This document shows, in pieces, positions 1 through 9,156 of a stretch of DNA of 33,474 bases. A program made the position numbers and the translations under genes. Location: positions 3,047 to 36,520 of the forward strand of contig CALSCQ010003059.1 of the NCBI GenBank assembly GCA_943704525.1, read 5' to 3'. Under the pieces are notes generated by a model that saw nothing but the letters and a program-made list of their open reading frames with translations, searched no databases and was not told where the DNA came from. Source of the stretch: Pigoraptor vietnamica (taxonomy: Eukaryota > Opisthokonta > Filasterea). The stretch's first letter is position 1, and each line of letters begins with the position of its first letter.

Positions 1-3
1 TTT

Positions 4-22
4 CCCCCCCCCCCCCCCCCCC
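4..22. repeat. Poly-C run at window start, followed by a CT-rich stretch
   Basis: A run of 19 C is followed by (CT)n just upstream of the first gene. It may be part of a pyrimidine-rich promoter region. It may equally mark a place where an assembly broke, since the only gap and the far end of the window also lie in poly-C. Confidence 0.9.
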
Positions 23-78
23 TCTCTCTCTTCGTCTCCCTTGCCGACGCACACGCACCAGTGCACACGCTGATCAGC

Positions 79-1121
79 ATGTGCGACGCGGCCAAGCACA
101 GCGACATGATATCGATCGACAGGGCGGTGATGCAGGGAATGCGCGTCAACATCCGGGGCGACCGTGGGAAGACGGCCCTAATGAGCGCGTGCGCCCACGG
201 CAATATGGAAATCGTCAAGTACCTGCTAAGCAAAGGGTACGGCTCAATTTGCCCCCATGTTGTGTGCGTGCAAGCTTGCCATTCACTAGTCGCTGCATGT
301 GTTCGCCTGTATCCCCAGCGAACACGAGTATGCGCCCCAACTTGTGCGCAGCGTTGCGTTTGTTCGTACACCATGTTTTTTTGTGACAATGCGCTGAAGC
401 AATTATTCTGTTCATCGCGCAGTGCGCGCGTGGACCTCGCCGACGACTTTGGGTGGTACCCCCTGCACTTTGCATGCCAGCACGGCCACGCGAACATTGT
501 GTCTGCCCTTCTGGAGTATGGGGCCGCCGTCAATTCGCGCAGCGCCAACGACGGGACACCCCTCATGCGCGCCGCGGAGCAGGGTCACCTCAACGTGGTC
601 AACATTCTCCTGGAGCATGGGTGCGTATTTCTTGCCGCGCGTTCTACCGGAGCTTGGCCGTTAAGGAAAAGTCTCACCGGCCGTGCTCTATCAGGGCGGA
701 CGCAAACCTCCGCAACAAGCGCGGAACAAACGCGCTGCAGCTTGCCGATCAATGGGGCCGCACAGAAGTGTCCACCGTTCTTTCGCCACTTGTCAAGAAG
801 CCCGTTGGTGGGTTCTTGCTCCCATTGTTTGTGTCTGCCTCTGCGTGAATGATTACGAGCGGACTTTGTTTCCTTTCTCACCGTCCCGCAACGCGCCTTT
901 AAATTGCTTCAGTGGCCAAGAAGAACGCGCCTCTACGACGAGCCCGCAGTGCACCGCCGGGACTGCCCGGTGCGAAGACGGGGACGTCGCCTTCCTCGAC
1001 GGCGCTGTCCGGCGCTGGCCCTCAGGCGCCACCATCGCCCGGCAAGAAAGACGACGCCGTCGTAACAGAGTCCACCACGGCGCTGTTTGTTCGTCGCAAG
1101 GCACCGCCACCGCCCTCGTGA
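79..1121 (+). CDS. Ankyrin-repeat protein with Pro-rich tail, 225 aa, 4 exons
   Basis: Exons 79..236, 423..620, 695..807, 913..1121; 678 coding bases, 225 residues. At least four ankyrin repeats are visible, with the usual TALMSACAHGN, YPLHFACQHGH, TPLMRAAEQGH and NALQLADQWGR helices. The first two introns fall at the same place in successive repeats (after the Gly of the K/H-G-A turn, phase 2), a sign that the repeats arose by exon duplication. The last exon is not ankyrin: it encodes a basic, Ser/Pro/Gly-rich tail ending KAPPPPS. Ankyrin proteins bind other proteins; no enzyme domain is present, so the partner and role are unknown. ATG 79 is preferred because the only upstream in-frame start is GTG at 61, and it has A at -3. 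The donor of intron 3 (807/808) is the least certain junction; it was chosen because it joins the frame to the tail. NFXL1 starts 181 bp after the stop on the same strand. Confidence 0.85.
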
Positions 1122-1302
1122 GAGCACAGTAAATATGTACAGTAACAGACGCGCCAATGCCCGAGAAGTGGGGCTCTTGTGTGTGCGGTCCCAATTCACT
1201 GTTACTGCGATCGGCAAAGCCGGTTACTCCGCGGTACGTGACACGATAGAAGCCCTCCAAGCAACCGCAATCTTTTACACAGCTGCACGCGGCGCAGCAG
1301 AC

Positions 1303-4300
1303 ATGGATGCCCCGGCGTACCTCCGCGGTGCGCAGAGCGGGCGCGGGCGCGGGCGTCCAGTGAGCGGGACTGCAGCGACGCCCGCAGCGACTCCGCCACG
1401 TGAAGCGCCAATTGCGCACGCCGCACGCGTCGCCGAAGCTCAGCGGAAGCACGCTGCAACTGCGGCTGCAGCGGTCGAAGTGACACACACGTCATCGGAC
1501 GAGGAAGATGACGGGGAGCTGGATGAAGCTGCCGTTATTCAGGCTACCTTCCGCCAGTACGGCGCCGCTGGTGAGCATCAGGCGCGCGCGCGCGTGTGTG
1601 TGTGTGTGTGTTTGTGTGTGTGTGCGTGTGCGTGTGTGTGTGTATGTGTCTGTGTCTGTGTCTGTGTGTGTGTCTGTGTGTGTGTGCGCGCGCGTGTGTC
1701 TCTGTGTGTGTGTGTCTGTGTCTGTGTCTGTGTCTGTGTGTGTGTCTGTGTGTGTGTGCGCGCGCGTGTGTCTCTGTGTGTGTGTGTCTGTGTCTGTGTG
1801 TGTCTGTGTGCGTAATTTGCACTTTGTGGAGGCGCGCGCGTGTGAGTGCGTGCGTAATTTACGTATGTTCTTTCATGCAGTTGAATGTATGTTGCATGTG
1901 CGCATGCTCTTGTTCAGTCTTCTCATCCCGTTGCATACCGTCGTCCTCTTCGTATTGTTGCCTTGCTACCTAATTGTTTGCCCAACTTTTAAATCGCAGA
2001 GGGTCTCGATGCGCGTTCCCGCCAGCTTATCCTTGACGCGTGCACCTCGGGCACACACGTGTGTCTTGTGTGCATTGGGAGTGTGCGTCGCGCGGATGCC
2101 GTGTGGAACTGCGCCGTCTGCTTCTGCATGTACCACATCACGTGCATACAGGCGTGGGTGCGTGACTATGTCGCACGCCGCGATCGAGACAGTGGCCCTG
2201 CGCCCGATCTGCGCGGCCGCGTGGAGAATCCCTCGTCGGCAGTGGCCAAGGTGACAACGTGGTGCTGGTGGGTGGTTGTGTCAGGCGACTCGGCCGTAGC
2301 TGGGTTCCCATTGGCCCCCTCTAGCGAATTGTGCCTTTTTATCTTGTTGTAATGACTGTGTGCAGCTTTGTGCGCGCGTTTGCTGGTCGCGAAGGCTCCG
2401 CGTGACGTCAGTGTGACGCCTATGCGCTTCCATTCGCAGTCCAAAGTGCCGCGCCGAGTACGACCTTGCCACACAGCAGCCCGCCCGATACCTCTGTTTC
2501 TGCGGTCGCACCGTCGATCCCTCACCCGACCCGTGGTTGGTACCGCACTCGTGCGGGGAGGTGTGCGGCCGGCCGCTCGCGGGCGGCTGTGGACATCGGT
2601 GCCTTGTGCTCTGCCACCCAGGCCCTTGCCCGCCCTGCCCACAGACGCTTCGCTTGCCGTGCCCGTGCGGCCGAGAGACGGCACTTCGCCGCTGCGGTTC
2701 AAAGCCCGTGCCGTGTGGTTCCGTGTGCGGCAAGGCGCTGCAGTGTGGCGCGCACAATTGCGAGCAAATGTGCCACGAGGGCCCGTGTAAACCATGCGCA
2801 CGCACCAGCGTCCAAAGGTGCCGGTGCGCGAAGGCGTCGCAATCGCGCGGATGCAGCGACGCCGCTTTCTCGTGCGGGACACCGTGCGGTCGCCCCCTGT
2901 CGTGCGGCGCCCATAAGTGTGAGGACGTGTGCCATGCCGGTCCGTGCGCGCCGTGTCGCCTTGCAGGCGTGCGAAGCTGCCCGTGCGGCAAGTCAAGCGC
3001 TCGACTCGCGTGCACCGACCCCGATCCCGAGCCGTGTGGCGATTCCTGCGGTCGCAAGCTTGCGTGCGGCATCCATACGTGTGTGCGGCTGTGCCACCGG
3101 GGCCCGTGCGATATTTGTCGCCACGTCGTCGAGCGGGCGTGTCGCTGCGGAGCGACCGTGCGTCGGGTGCAGTGCTACGAAGAGGCCTTCCAGTGTGAGC
3201 GCAAGTGCGGCCGCACGAAAGAGTGCGGACGTCACACGTGCAAGCGACGCTGCTGCGATGGCGATTGTCCGCCGTGTGACGAGGTGTGCGGACGTCGACT
3301 GGCGTGCGGGAACCACAAATGCGCTGCGCCGTGCCACGCAGGCCCCTGTTACCCGTGCCAGGCCACGGTCACGGTCACGTGCCGGTGCGGGAAGGCGGCC
3401 TCGCAGGTGCCGTGTGGCGGAGAGCGCACTGCGAAGCCGCCCAAGTGCCACGCGCCGTGTGCCGCCCAGCCCGAGTGCGATCACGTGATCGCAGAGCGGA
3501 CTCCGCACAACTGCCACTTTGGGCGGTGCCCGCGGTGCCGCTTGCCGTGTCGAAAGGCGCTTCCGGGCTGCGGCCATCTGTGCGCCGCCCCCTGTCACGT
3601 GTACAGGCCCATCGCCCTCGCTCCGTCTGAGGTTGCTCCGCCGGTATGTTTCCGTGAATTTCTTGGCGCAGCCACTGGTCCACTGGTCACCATGGCTTGC
3701 CCGCGCAACCTTGTGGGTACCCACCTTCATGTCACGTAACTGAGAAACTTCGCAGGGGCGCCTGTCCAAGCGGGAGGCAAAGGAAGCCGCGAAGGCGCAG
3801 CCATCGGCAGCGGAAGTGAAGCCGTGCCCGCCCTGCATCACGCCCGTCCCAGTCGCGTGCCATGGCCGGCACGAGGTGCGGCTGATAGGCAGTCTGCAGC
3901 GTTCGCGAATGACCGAATTATTGGGCAAGCTTATTTTTTTTTTTTTATTTTTTTTTTTTTTTTGTTGTTGTATAATTTGCGTGTATCCGTCCCAGGTGAC
4001 CGACATGCCCTGCTCCCAAGCGCACGCCTTCGATTGCGGCCGGCTCTGTGGTCGTCCACTCGCTTGCGGCAACCACTCGTGCGAGATGAAATGCCACGCG
4101 CCGTCCGTGCAGCCGTGCGCCCCGTGCGAGCGGCAGTGCGAGCGTACGCGGCCTGCGCACTGCAAGCACCCATGCCTCGCACGCTGCCACCCCGGTATGT
4201 GCCCAGCGTCATGTGATCTGTATATGGACGGGCTGTTTCTAACGATGAGCTATTCCTGCGTCATCTTTGCCCCTCTGTGTTCAGGAGAGTGCGCGCCTTG

Positions 4301-5201
4301 CGAGGCAACAGCTCGCGTACGTTGCCACTGCGGTAACGTTCAACTCGTCTTGCGCTGCGATGAGAATGCGGCCGTTGCGGCCTCCCCTGAGCGAGCAGCA
4401 GCGCTGCTCTCGTGCAAGGCGCCGTGTTCCAAGCCGAAGGAGTGCGGGCACCCCTGCAATGTCACGTGCCACCCGGGGCCGTGCATTGAGACGACCCCTT
4501 GCGCGAAGAAGGTCGCTGTCCGCTGTCCATGCAAGCGCCGCCGAAAGGTGCGTGACTCTGTCGCCCCGTGTGTTTATTTGTCGCTTGTTGTTTAAAAGAG
4601 CGATTCAAACGCAATGATCCTCTGCGTTTCGGCTGTCTGTCGTAATTGCTGAAGAAACAGAACCGTGCTTTGGACTGAGCGCCTGCCACCCGTTACAGGA
4701 CATTCCGTGCGCGGAATTTGCCGCCCACCGTGCGTCGGCGGGAATTTTCCTCGAGTGTGACGAGGAGTGCAAGAAGGCGAAGGAAGGAGCCGTAGATGCA
4801 GGCGCTGAAGAGCGCGCGCGCGCAGAGGCCGCCGAGAAAAAGAGACAGCAGGTGCGGTGCGCCATTGAGCGCCTCTAATTGATTGCTTCACCCCGCCACG
4901 GCATTTTCAAGTGTGTGCCGCTTTGTCGGGTTGGGCTTATGTTGTGTGTGATGTCATGTGATGTCACGAGCATCGGGGGCTTTGTGTGGGGCTGTTGGCT
5001 TCTTTCTTCTGACAATTTGCGTTCGGTGGCTTCAAGGCTGAGCTGGAAATGTACGAGCGCAAGCTGAACCCCAAAGCGCGCAAGCGAAAGGCGAAGGCGG
5101 AAGTGGCGGAAGAGACGCGACAGTTGCCTCTCAAGTCGATTGCCATTGGCGCGCTTGCGGCTGCGTTTGTGGCCCTGTTGGTGTGGGCTTTCCTCGAGTG
5201 A
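1303..5201 (+). CDS. NFXL1: NFXL1-type RING/NFX1 zinc-finger protein, tail-anchored, 879 aa, 8 exons
   Basis: Exons 1303..1570, 2000..2267, 2440..3643, 3756..3875, 3996..4194, 4285..4547, 4699..4851, 5037..5201; 2640 coding bases. After an Arg/Gly/Ala-rich, then acidic N-terminus comes a RING-like domain: VCLVC at about 110-114, VWNCAVC, H-x2-C, and WCCPKC at about 176-181, the last rebuilt exactly across intron 2. About ten NFX1-type fingers follow, of the form CG-x3-CG-x-H-x-C-x3-CH-x-GPC-x2-C, for example CGRRLACGNHKC. The last exon encodes a basic helix and then one hydrophobic segment (about 860-878) ending LLVWAFLE. Human NFXL1 is of similar length (911 aa) and has the same order with a C-terminal membrane helix, so NFXL1 is a better match than NFX1 or NFXL2. 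Family role: DNA/RNA-associated regulator and probable E3 ligase; the tail anchor suggests an ER or nuclear-envelope location (inference). The acceptor of exon 8 (CAAG) is atypical but keeps the frame. Confidence 0.9.
1582..1812 (+). repeat. (GT)n/(CG)n microsatellite filling NFXL1 intron 1
   Basis: Inside the 429-bp first intron of NFXL1 (1571..1999). A short (CG)n is followed by about 220 bp of TG dinucleotides interrupted by TCTG. A 72-bp higher-order unit is repeated: the block GCGCGCGCGTGTGTCTCTG occurs at 1686 and again at 1758. Alternating purine/pyrimidine of this length can form Z-DNA. All three frames on this strand are open here only because the sequence is repetitive. Confidence 0.95.
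3931..3963 (+). repeat. Poly-T tract in NFXL1 intron 4
   Basis: T-run broken by a single A, within intron 3876..3995. It serves as an extreme polypyrimidine tract upstream of the acceptor at 3995 and leaves the frame open, so the intron could be misread as coding. The flanking exons join as HE-VTDMPC, which fits the NFX1 family. Confidence 0.9.
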
Positions 5202-5242
5202 AGGCACATCGTAACCGCGACCTATTGCCGTTGTTGGCGTAT

Positions 5243-5248
5243 TTTATT
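5243..5248 (-). terminator. Poly(A) signal AATAAA for the RCC1-BTB gene
   Basis: AATAAA on the minus strand 35 bp downstream of the stop codon at 5283. Only 81 bp separate this stop from the NFXL1 stop (5201), so the two convergent mRNAs probably overlap at their 3' ends. Confidence 0.55.
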
Positions 5249-5282
5249 TGAATTCCCCAACACTGAATGAATGCGCTCGCAC

Positions 5283-8200
5283 TCACGACCTCACGGTCTG
5301 AGCGCGCGCCGCTCCACCAGCCACCGCGCGGCACCGCTCGGCCAGACGGGGCGCGTCGTGTCGCTGCGCGTACGCGAGCAGGTCGTGCACGTTTTCGCCG
5401 TCAACCGCCGTGACGAGTGCGGCTTCGCACAGCCGCTTCAGATCAACCGCCAGAAAGTAGTCGGCGCAGATAAGCACGTCGAGCGCACACTCGGGGCGCA
5501 CGAGGTCCCTGTCGCCCGTGTACACAAACTCAATCAGCGTCCGAAAGGCGGCCTCCATGTCGTCAATAGACTCGCCGTTGCGGAGCAGTGCGTGGGATAG
5601 GTCGAGCACGGGCAGCCCACGGTCGGCGTACGCGGCGTTGCCGTCAAACCACGTGCGAAAGTACTCGCACCGGGCCATGAGAATGGCCTTATGGGCGCGC
5701 ATCACGGTAGATCCGGCCTGTCCAGACATTGCGTCAGCGCGAGGAACGGTCGGAATTCCGGCACCGTGCGATGCGCTTTGGTGTGGACAACGTGCAATGC
5801 GCACGCCTCATGGAACTCTGTGACCCTCACCTTCAGAGTGACGTCCGAGTAGACGCCATCGTCAAGCAAGTCGCGGAAATTCTTCGCCAAACTGCTCGCC
5901 GGCGACAACGGCATTCCCTGTCCAAATAAGGGAGCGCTTAAATACAGCAACACGGCACTACACGCCAGCAGTTACACAGGTCTGCTGACGGCCCCAAGTG
6001 CACGCGAACGCACCGGTTCTGCCCTGCGCGTGAGCCAATAGAGGCGCCGGTCTCCAATCGCCATCGCAAACTTGGACAGCTCCCCCATAAAGTAAGCCGA
6101 CGCACGCACGTGATCGGTGTAGAGGTACTGCACAAACGCCGCCGCAACGCCAAAGCGGAGCGGAATGTCGACTGCGATGAGGCTCGACGGGACAATGCCG
6201 CGGCCCACCGACGACAGCGCCGCCGCGTGACGCTGCACACCGCGGCTGCAGAAGCGCTCCGTAAAGGCCACGCGCGAGCGGAACATGGGCGACCGCGCGC
6301 AGACGACGGCGCGGTGTGCGAGAATCGGCTTTCCCTCCGACACGAACGCCATGTCCGGCGCGTGCACGTCGCGCGTCACTGGGTGACAGATGCGCGAAAA
6401 GTCCAGCGCAAACGTCGTTGTTTCGCCTGGAGCCAGTGCCAAAGTGTGCTTCCACCCGGCCGCCACCGTGGCAATGTCCATTCCCTCTAACTGCGCCACC
6501 GCCGTCGGCCGCACGCGGTACTTCTTGTCTCCCAGGCCGAGCGCGCCGGAACCACCCCATCCAAACGAATAGACGACGCCGTCCTCGCCCACAGCGACCG
6601 TGTGCAGACTGCCGCACGCCGCTGCACGTGCGGGCACTGGCATCTGGGCACACCTGCGAGGTATCAGGAAGTTGTGCTCGTGTGCCGCGCCGCTCGAGCC
6701 CTCGTCACCGACACCCTGCTGGCCGTACTCGGAGTGGCCGCACGTGAACAGCGTCCCATCGCGCGCAACAAACACCGTGTGGTACGAACCGCACGCCACC
6801 AGTTGAATGGGCGAGTCGTCCAGCCCAGGAACGCGTTCAGGGGCAAGCTGGTCTGTCTCACGCCCAAGGCCCTGCAGCGGTTGTCGCAGGAGGGTGTTAC
6901 CGCATGCCTAACGGTACCGGCAGTCTGAGGGAAACGCAGCCACCAAGTCTACCTCCACAGTGCAGACACACCGACAAACGAAGGCGCTGTGTGAGCACAC
7001 ATACCGTTGCGCCAAAGACACCGCCGCCCCAGCCGAAGACGCGGCCATCCTCGGCTAGTGCGATCACGTGCTGCTGGCCAGCGGCGACTTGCACAAAGTG
7101 GGGCGGAGTGCCACCATCGGACACGTTCACGCGCAGTGGAACCGCAGACATGAAGCGGTTGTTCTGACCCTGCGCGTTGCGAGGACCGGCATGAGCATTC
7201 GGAACGGCCCCATCGCGAGGAAGCAATGTGCAATGTCACGCGCAAAACAAGCCGTGTTACATGAGACTGGACAGTGCTTGGAAATCGCACAAATGTGGGC
7301 CACCGTATTCATCGAATACGGGCACTCGGCACACACAGCACGCCACTCACCAGCTGGCCCTTGTCCCCAAACCCATACGCATACACATTGCCCTTCGTTG
7401 TCACGCAGACCGTGAAGCAGTAGCCGCCCGCCGCGTGCACCACGTGACCGTCGTCCTCGGGCATCTCTATTCTCGTCGGGGTCTTAAGCAGAACGCGCCG
7501 AAATGCGCCGACCGTCTCCGCTTCGGCGGCGGAAATGGTGGCGTCGTCCTCCAGTTCGACATTCGCAAAGTACTGGTAGTGCGACCGGTCGATCATCTGC
7601 GCGTCCGCGGAATGGGCGTCAGCGATGCAATCCAGAGAGTGAGAGAGAGGGTAGAGGGGAGAAGGGCAGAGGGGGGGAAGGGCAGAGGGGGGGGAGAAGG
7701 GCAGACGGGGAAAAGCGTGCACGCTCAGTTACTGTGCCGTGATGGCGCAATTGTACAACGCGGAGGACACCGCCCTCAAGTGCGAATGTGAGAGCATGCC
7801 GGCAACGCACCTCGCGCGCACGATCCGACTGCGGCCCGTTCGCGACGCCGTAGTAGGCCGGCAGCGAGTTGGAAAGCTTTACGTGCGAGATACCCCACTG
7901 GTACAGCCGCCCGCCCTCCGTCACTGCGAGCGTGTGGTGGACGCCGCATGCAACGTGCACGACATACTCGTGCGAGAGCCCCTTGACGGGTTCCGGCGAA
8001 GACAATGGCGCAGTGGTCGCGACGCCCTGTCCCGTCTGCCCCTCGCGCTGTCGGCCCCAGCAGTACCTGTGCGGGCGGTCATAGCACGTGAGCGTACGAA
8101 CCGAGTGGTGATAGCGAAATGTCAACTAGAGGAGGACGCAGAGGCCGAGAGCCTGCAAGCTGTGCCCATCAGATGTGCCTAAGTGTGCATCCACGCGTTG

Positions 8201-8704
8201 TGCCCGTGTATGTGTGTGTGTGCGACTCACACGTGGCCGAGGTCGTCAAGGGCCGCCGAGTGCTGTTCTCCGCACGCAATCTGAACGATACGCTTTCCCT
8301 GAATGCCCGCCTCTGCGCGAGCGAAAGGGAGAGGGCTCAGTCGCGTGATAAGGTGTGCCGATAAGTCGTACAGTTGAGAAGAGAGTGCAAATGCCGCTGT
8401 GACCGTGTGGACGTGTGGCCGTGTGCGACTTGTGCGATCTGGCAAGTCGTCACATAGCGACTATCGTAGAATACCACGTGAGAATTGAGTGGGCGTGGTC
8501 CAATACGGCCTTGGTTGGGCATGCACACCCTGCATGTGCCCGTGCTTGTGTTGCGTGTCACAGTGTGTCGATGCAATGCGTTGTCCGAATGTGTGGTCCG
8601 ACTGCGTCACAAAACCCACCAATCACGCGCGGAATGAGGCGCTCACTCTGCGCGCCCGCGCCCAGCGCACCCGCCGTCGACGTGCCCCAGCTGTACACCG
8701 ACAT
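5283..8704 (-). CDS. RCC1-repeat protein with two C-terminal BTB domains, 749 aa, 8 exons
   Basis: Exons in coding order: 8704..8620, 8312..8231, 8066..7811, 7596..7351, 7169..7005, 6907..6014, 5917..5831, 5717..5283; 2250 coding bases, all phases agree. Residues 1 to about 430 are RCC1 beta-propeller repeats, with signatures such as VYSWG, QIACGEQHSAAL, VHVACGVHHTLAV, VFGWG, VACGSYHTVFV and AAGWKHTLAL. A first BTB domain (about 447-575) has the motifs DMAFVSEGK, AHRAVVCARSPMF and FVQYLYTDHV. A second (about 585-700) has LLDDGVYSDVTLK, AHKAILMARCEYF and LIEFVYTGD. BTB domains usually bind cullin-3, so a substrate adaptor for ubiquitin ligation is likely, with the propeller binding substrate or a small GTPase (inference). 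RCBTB1/2 carry RCC1 plus one BTB; IBTK carries ankyrin, RCC1 and two BTBs, so this looks IBTK-like without ankyrin. ATG 8704 begins directly at the first blade. Confidence 0.88.
7636..7712 (-). repeat. Pyrimidine minisatellite in an RCC1-BTB intron
   Basis: Within intron 7597..7810. On the plus strand a GAAGGGCAGAGGGGG-like unit of about 16-20 bp occurs about three times, preceded by a (GA)n stretch. In the sense orientation it is C/T-rich and lies shortly upstream of the acceptor at 7597, so it doubles as the polypyrimidine tract. Its G-rich complement could form quadruplexes. Confidence 0.8.
8313..8619 (-). other. Intron 1 of the RCC1-BTB gene (307 bp)
   Basis: The donor is GTGGGT and the acceptor GCAG. 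It joins RVI to EAGIQGK in phase 1, which restores an RCC1 blade. I see no other gene inside it; the short open frames on either strand lack any recognisable motif. Confidence 0.75.
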
Positions 8705-9156
8705 GGTCACAGCTGTCGCAACGGACGCGTAACGCAGATGGTAGCAACGGGAAGTAGGAAAAAGTGTAGACTCGCAAGCAGTCAAGTCTGTCGGTCCCTC
8801 CAGCCGAAATGTGGTTGCGTCACACACTGCAGGGACCCACTCCTCACTCTATCGAATGCGGAACGTCAAGTGAGCCACAGCGCGGACAGTGGAAGCGGCC
8901 CTATGCCCTGCTCCCCTATGCGCCCTTGTCGCAACAGAGTGTGCGTGCGCTTGTGTGTGCTTGTGAAAGTGAGTCGCTGCTGTTGTGCTGTTCTTGGAAC
9001 GATGCGTCAGCGTTTCCTTTGCCGTTGTGTCAACGGACAGGGCACGTGATAGATGTCTGGACTGGTAACACTATCGGACTGACTCGGTTCGCCCGCTACT
9101 GCACATCTGCCTTCAAGAGCCCATCTTCGTGGGGAGGTCCTTTCCAACGCACGGAA
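8705..9156. promoter_or_regulatory. Divergent promoter region between RCC1-BTB (-) and RUSF1 (+)
   Basis: 452 bp without a supported gene, serving two divergently transcribed genes. It holds one CACGTG (9043-9048). Two short upstream open frames precede the RUSF1 start: ATG 9002 ending with the stop at 9047-9049, and ATG 9053 ending with the stop at 9080-9082. These could damp translation if they lie in the leader. No TATA box is obvious. Confidence 0.5.

Noticed and set aside
1508-2254. Open frame with long Cys-Val repeats
   Set aside because: Produced by translating the GT microsatellite of NFXL1 intron 1.
2993-4165. 390-codon minus-strand frame over NFXL1
   Set aside because: Antisense to the zinc-finger exons and passes through the poly-T tract as a Lys run; no domain.
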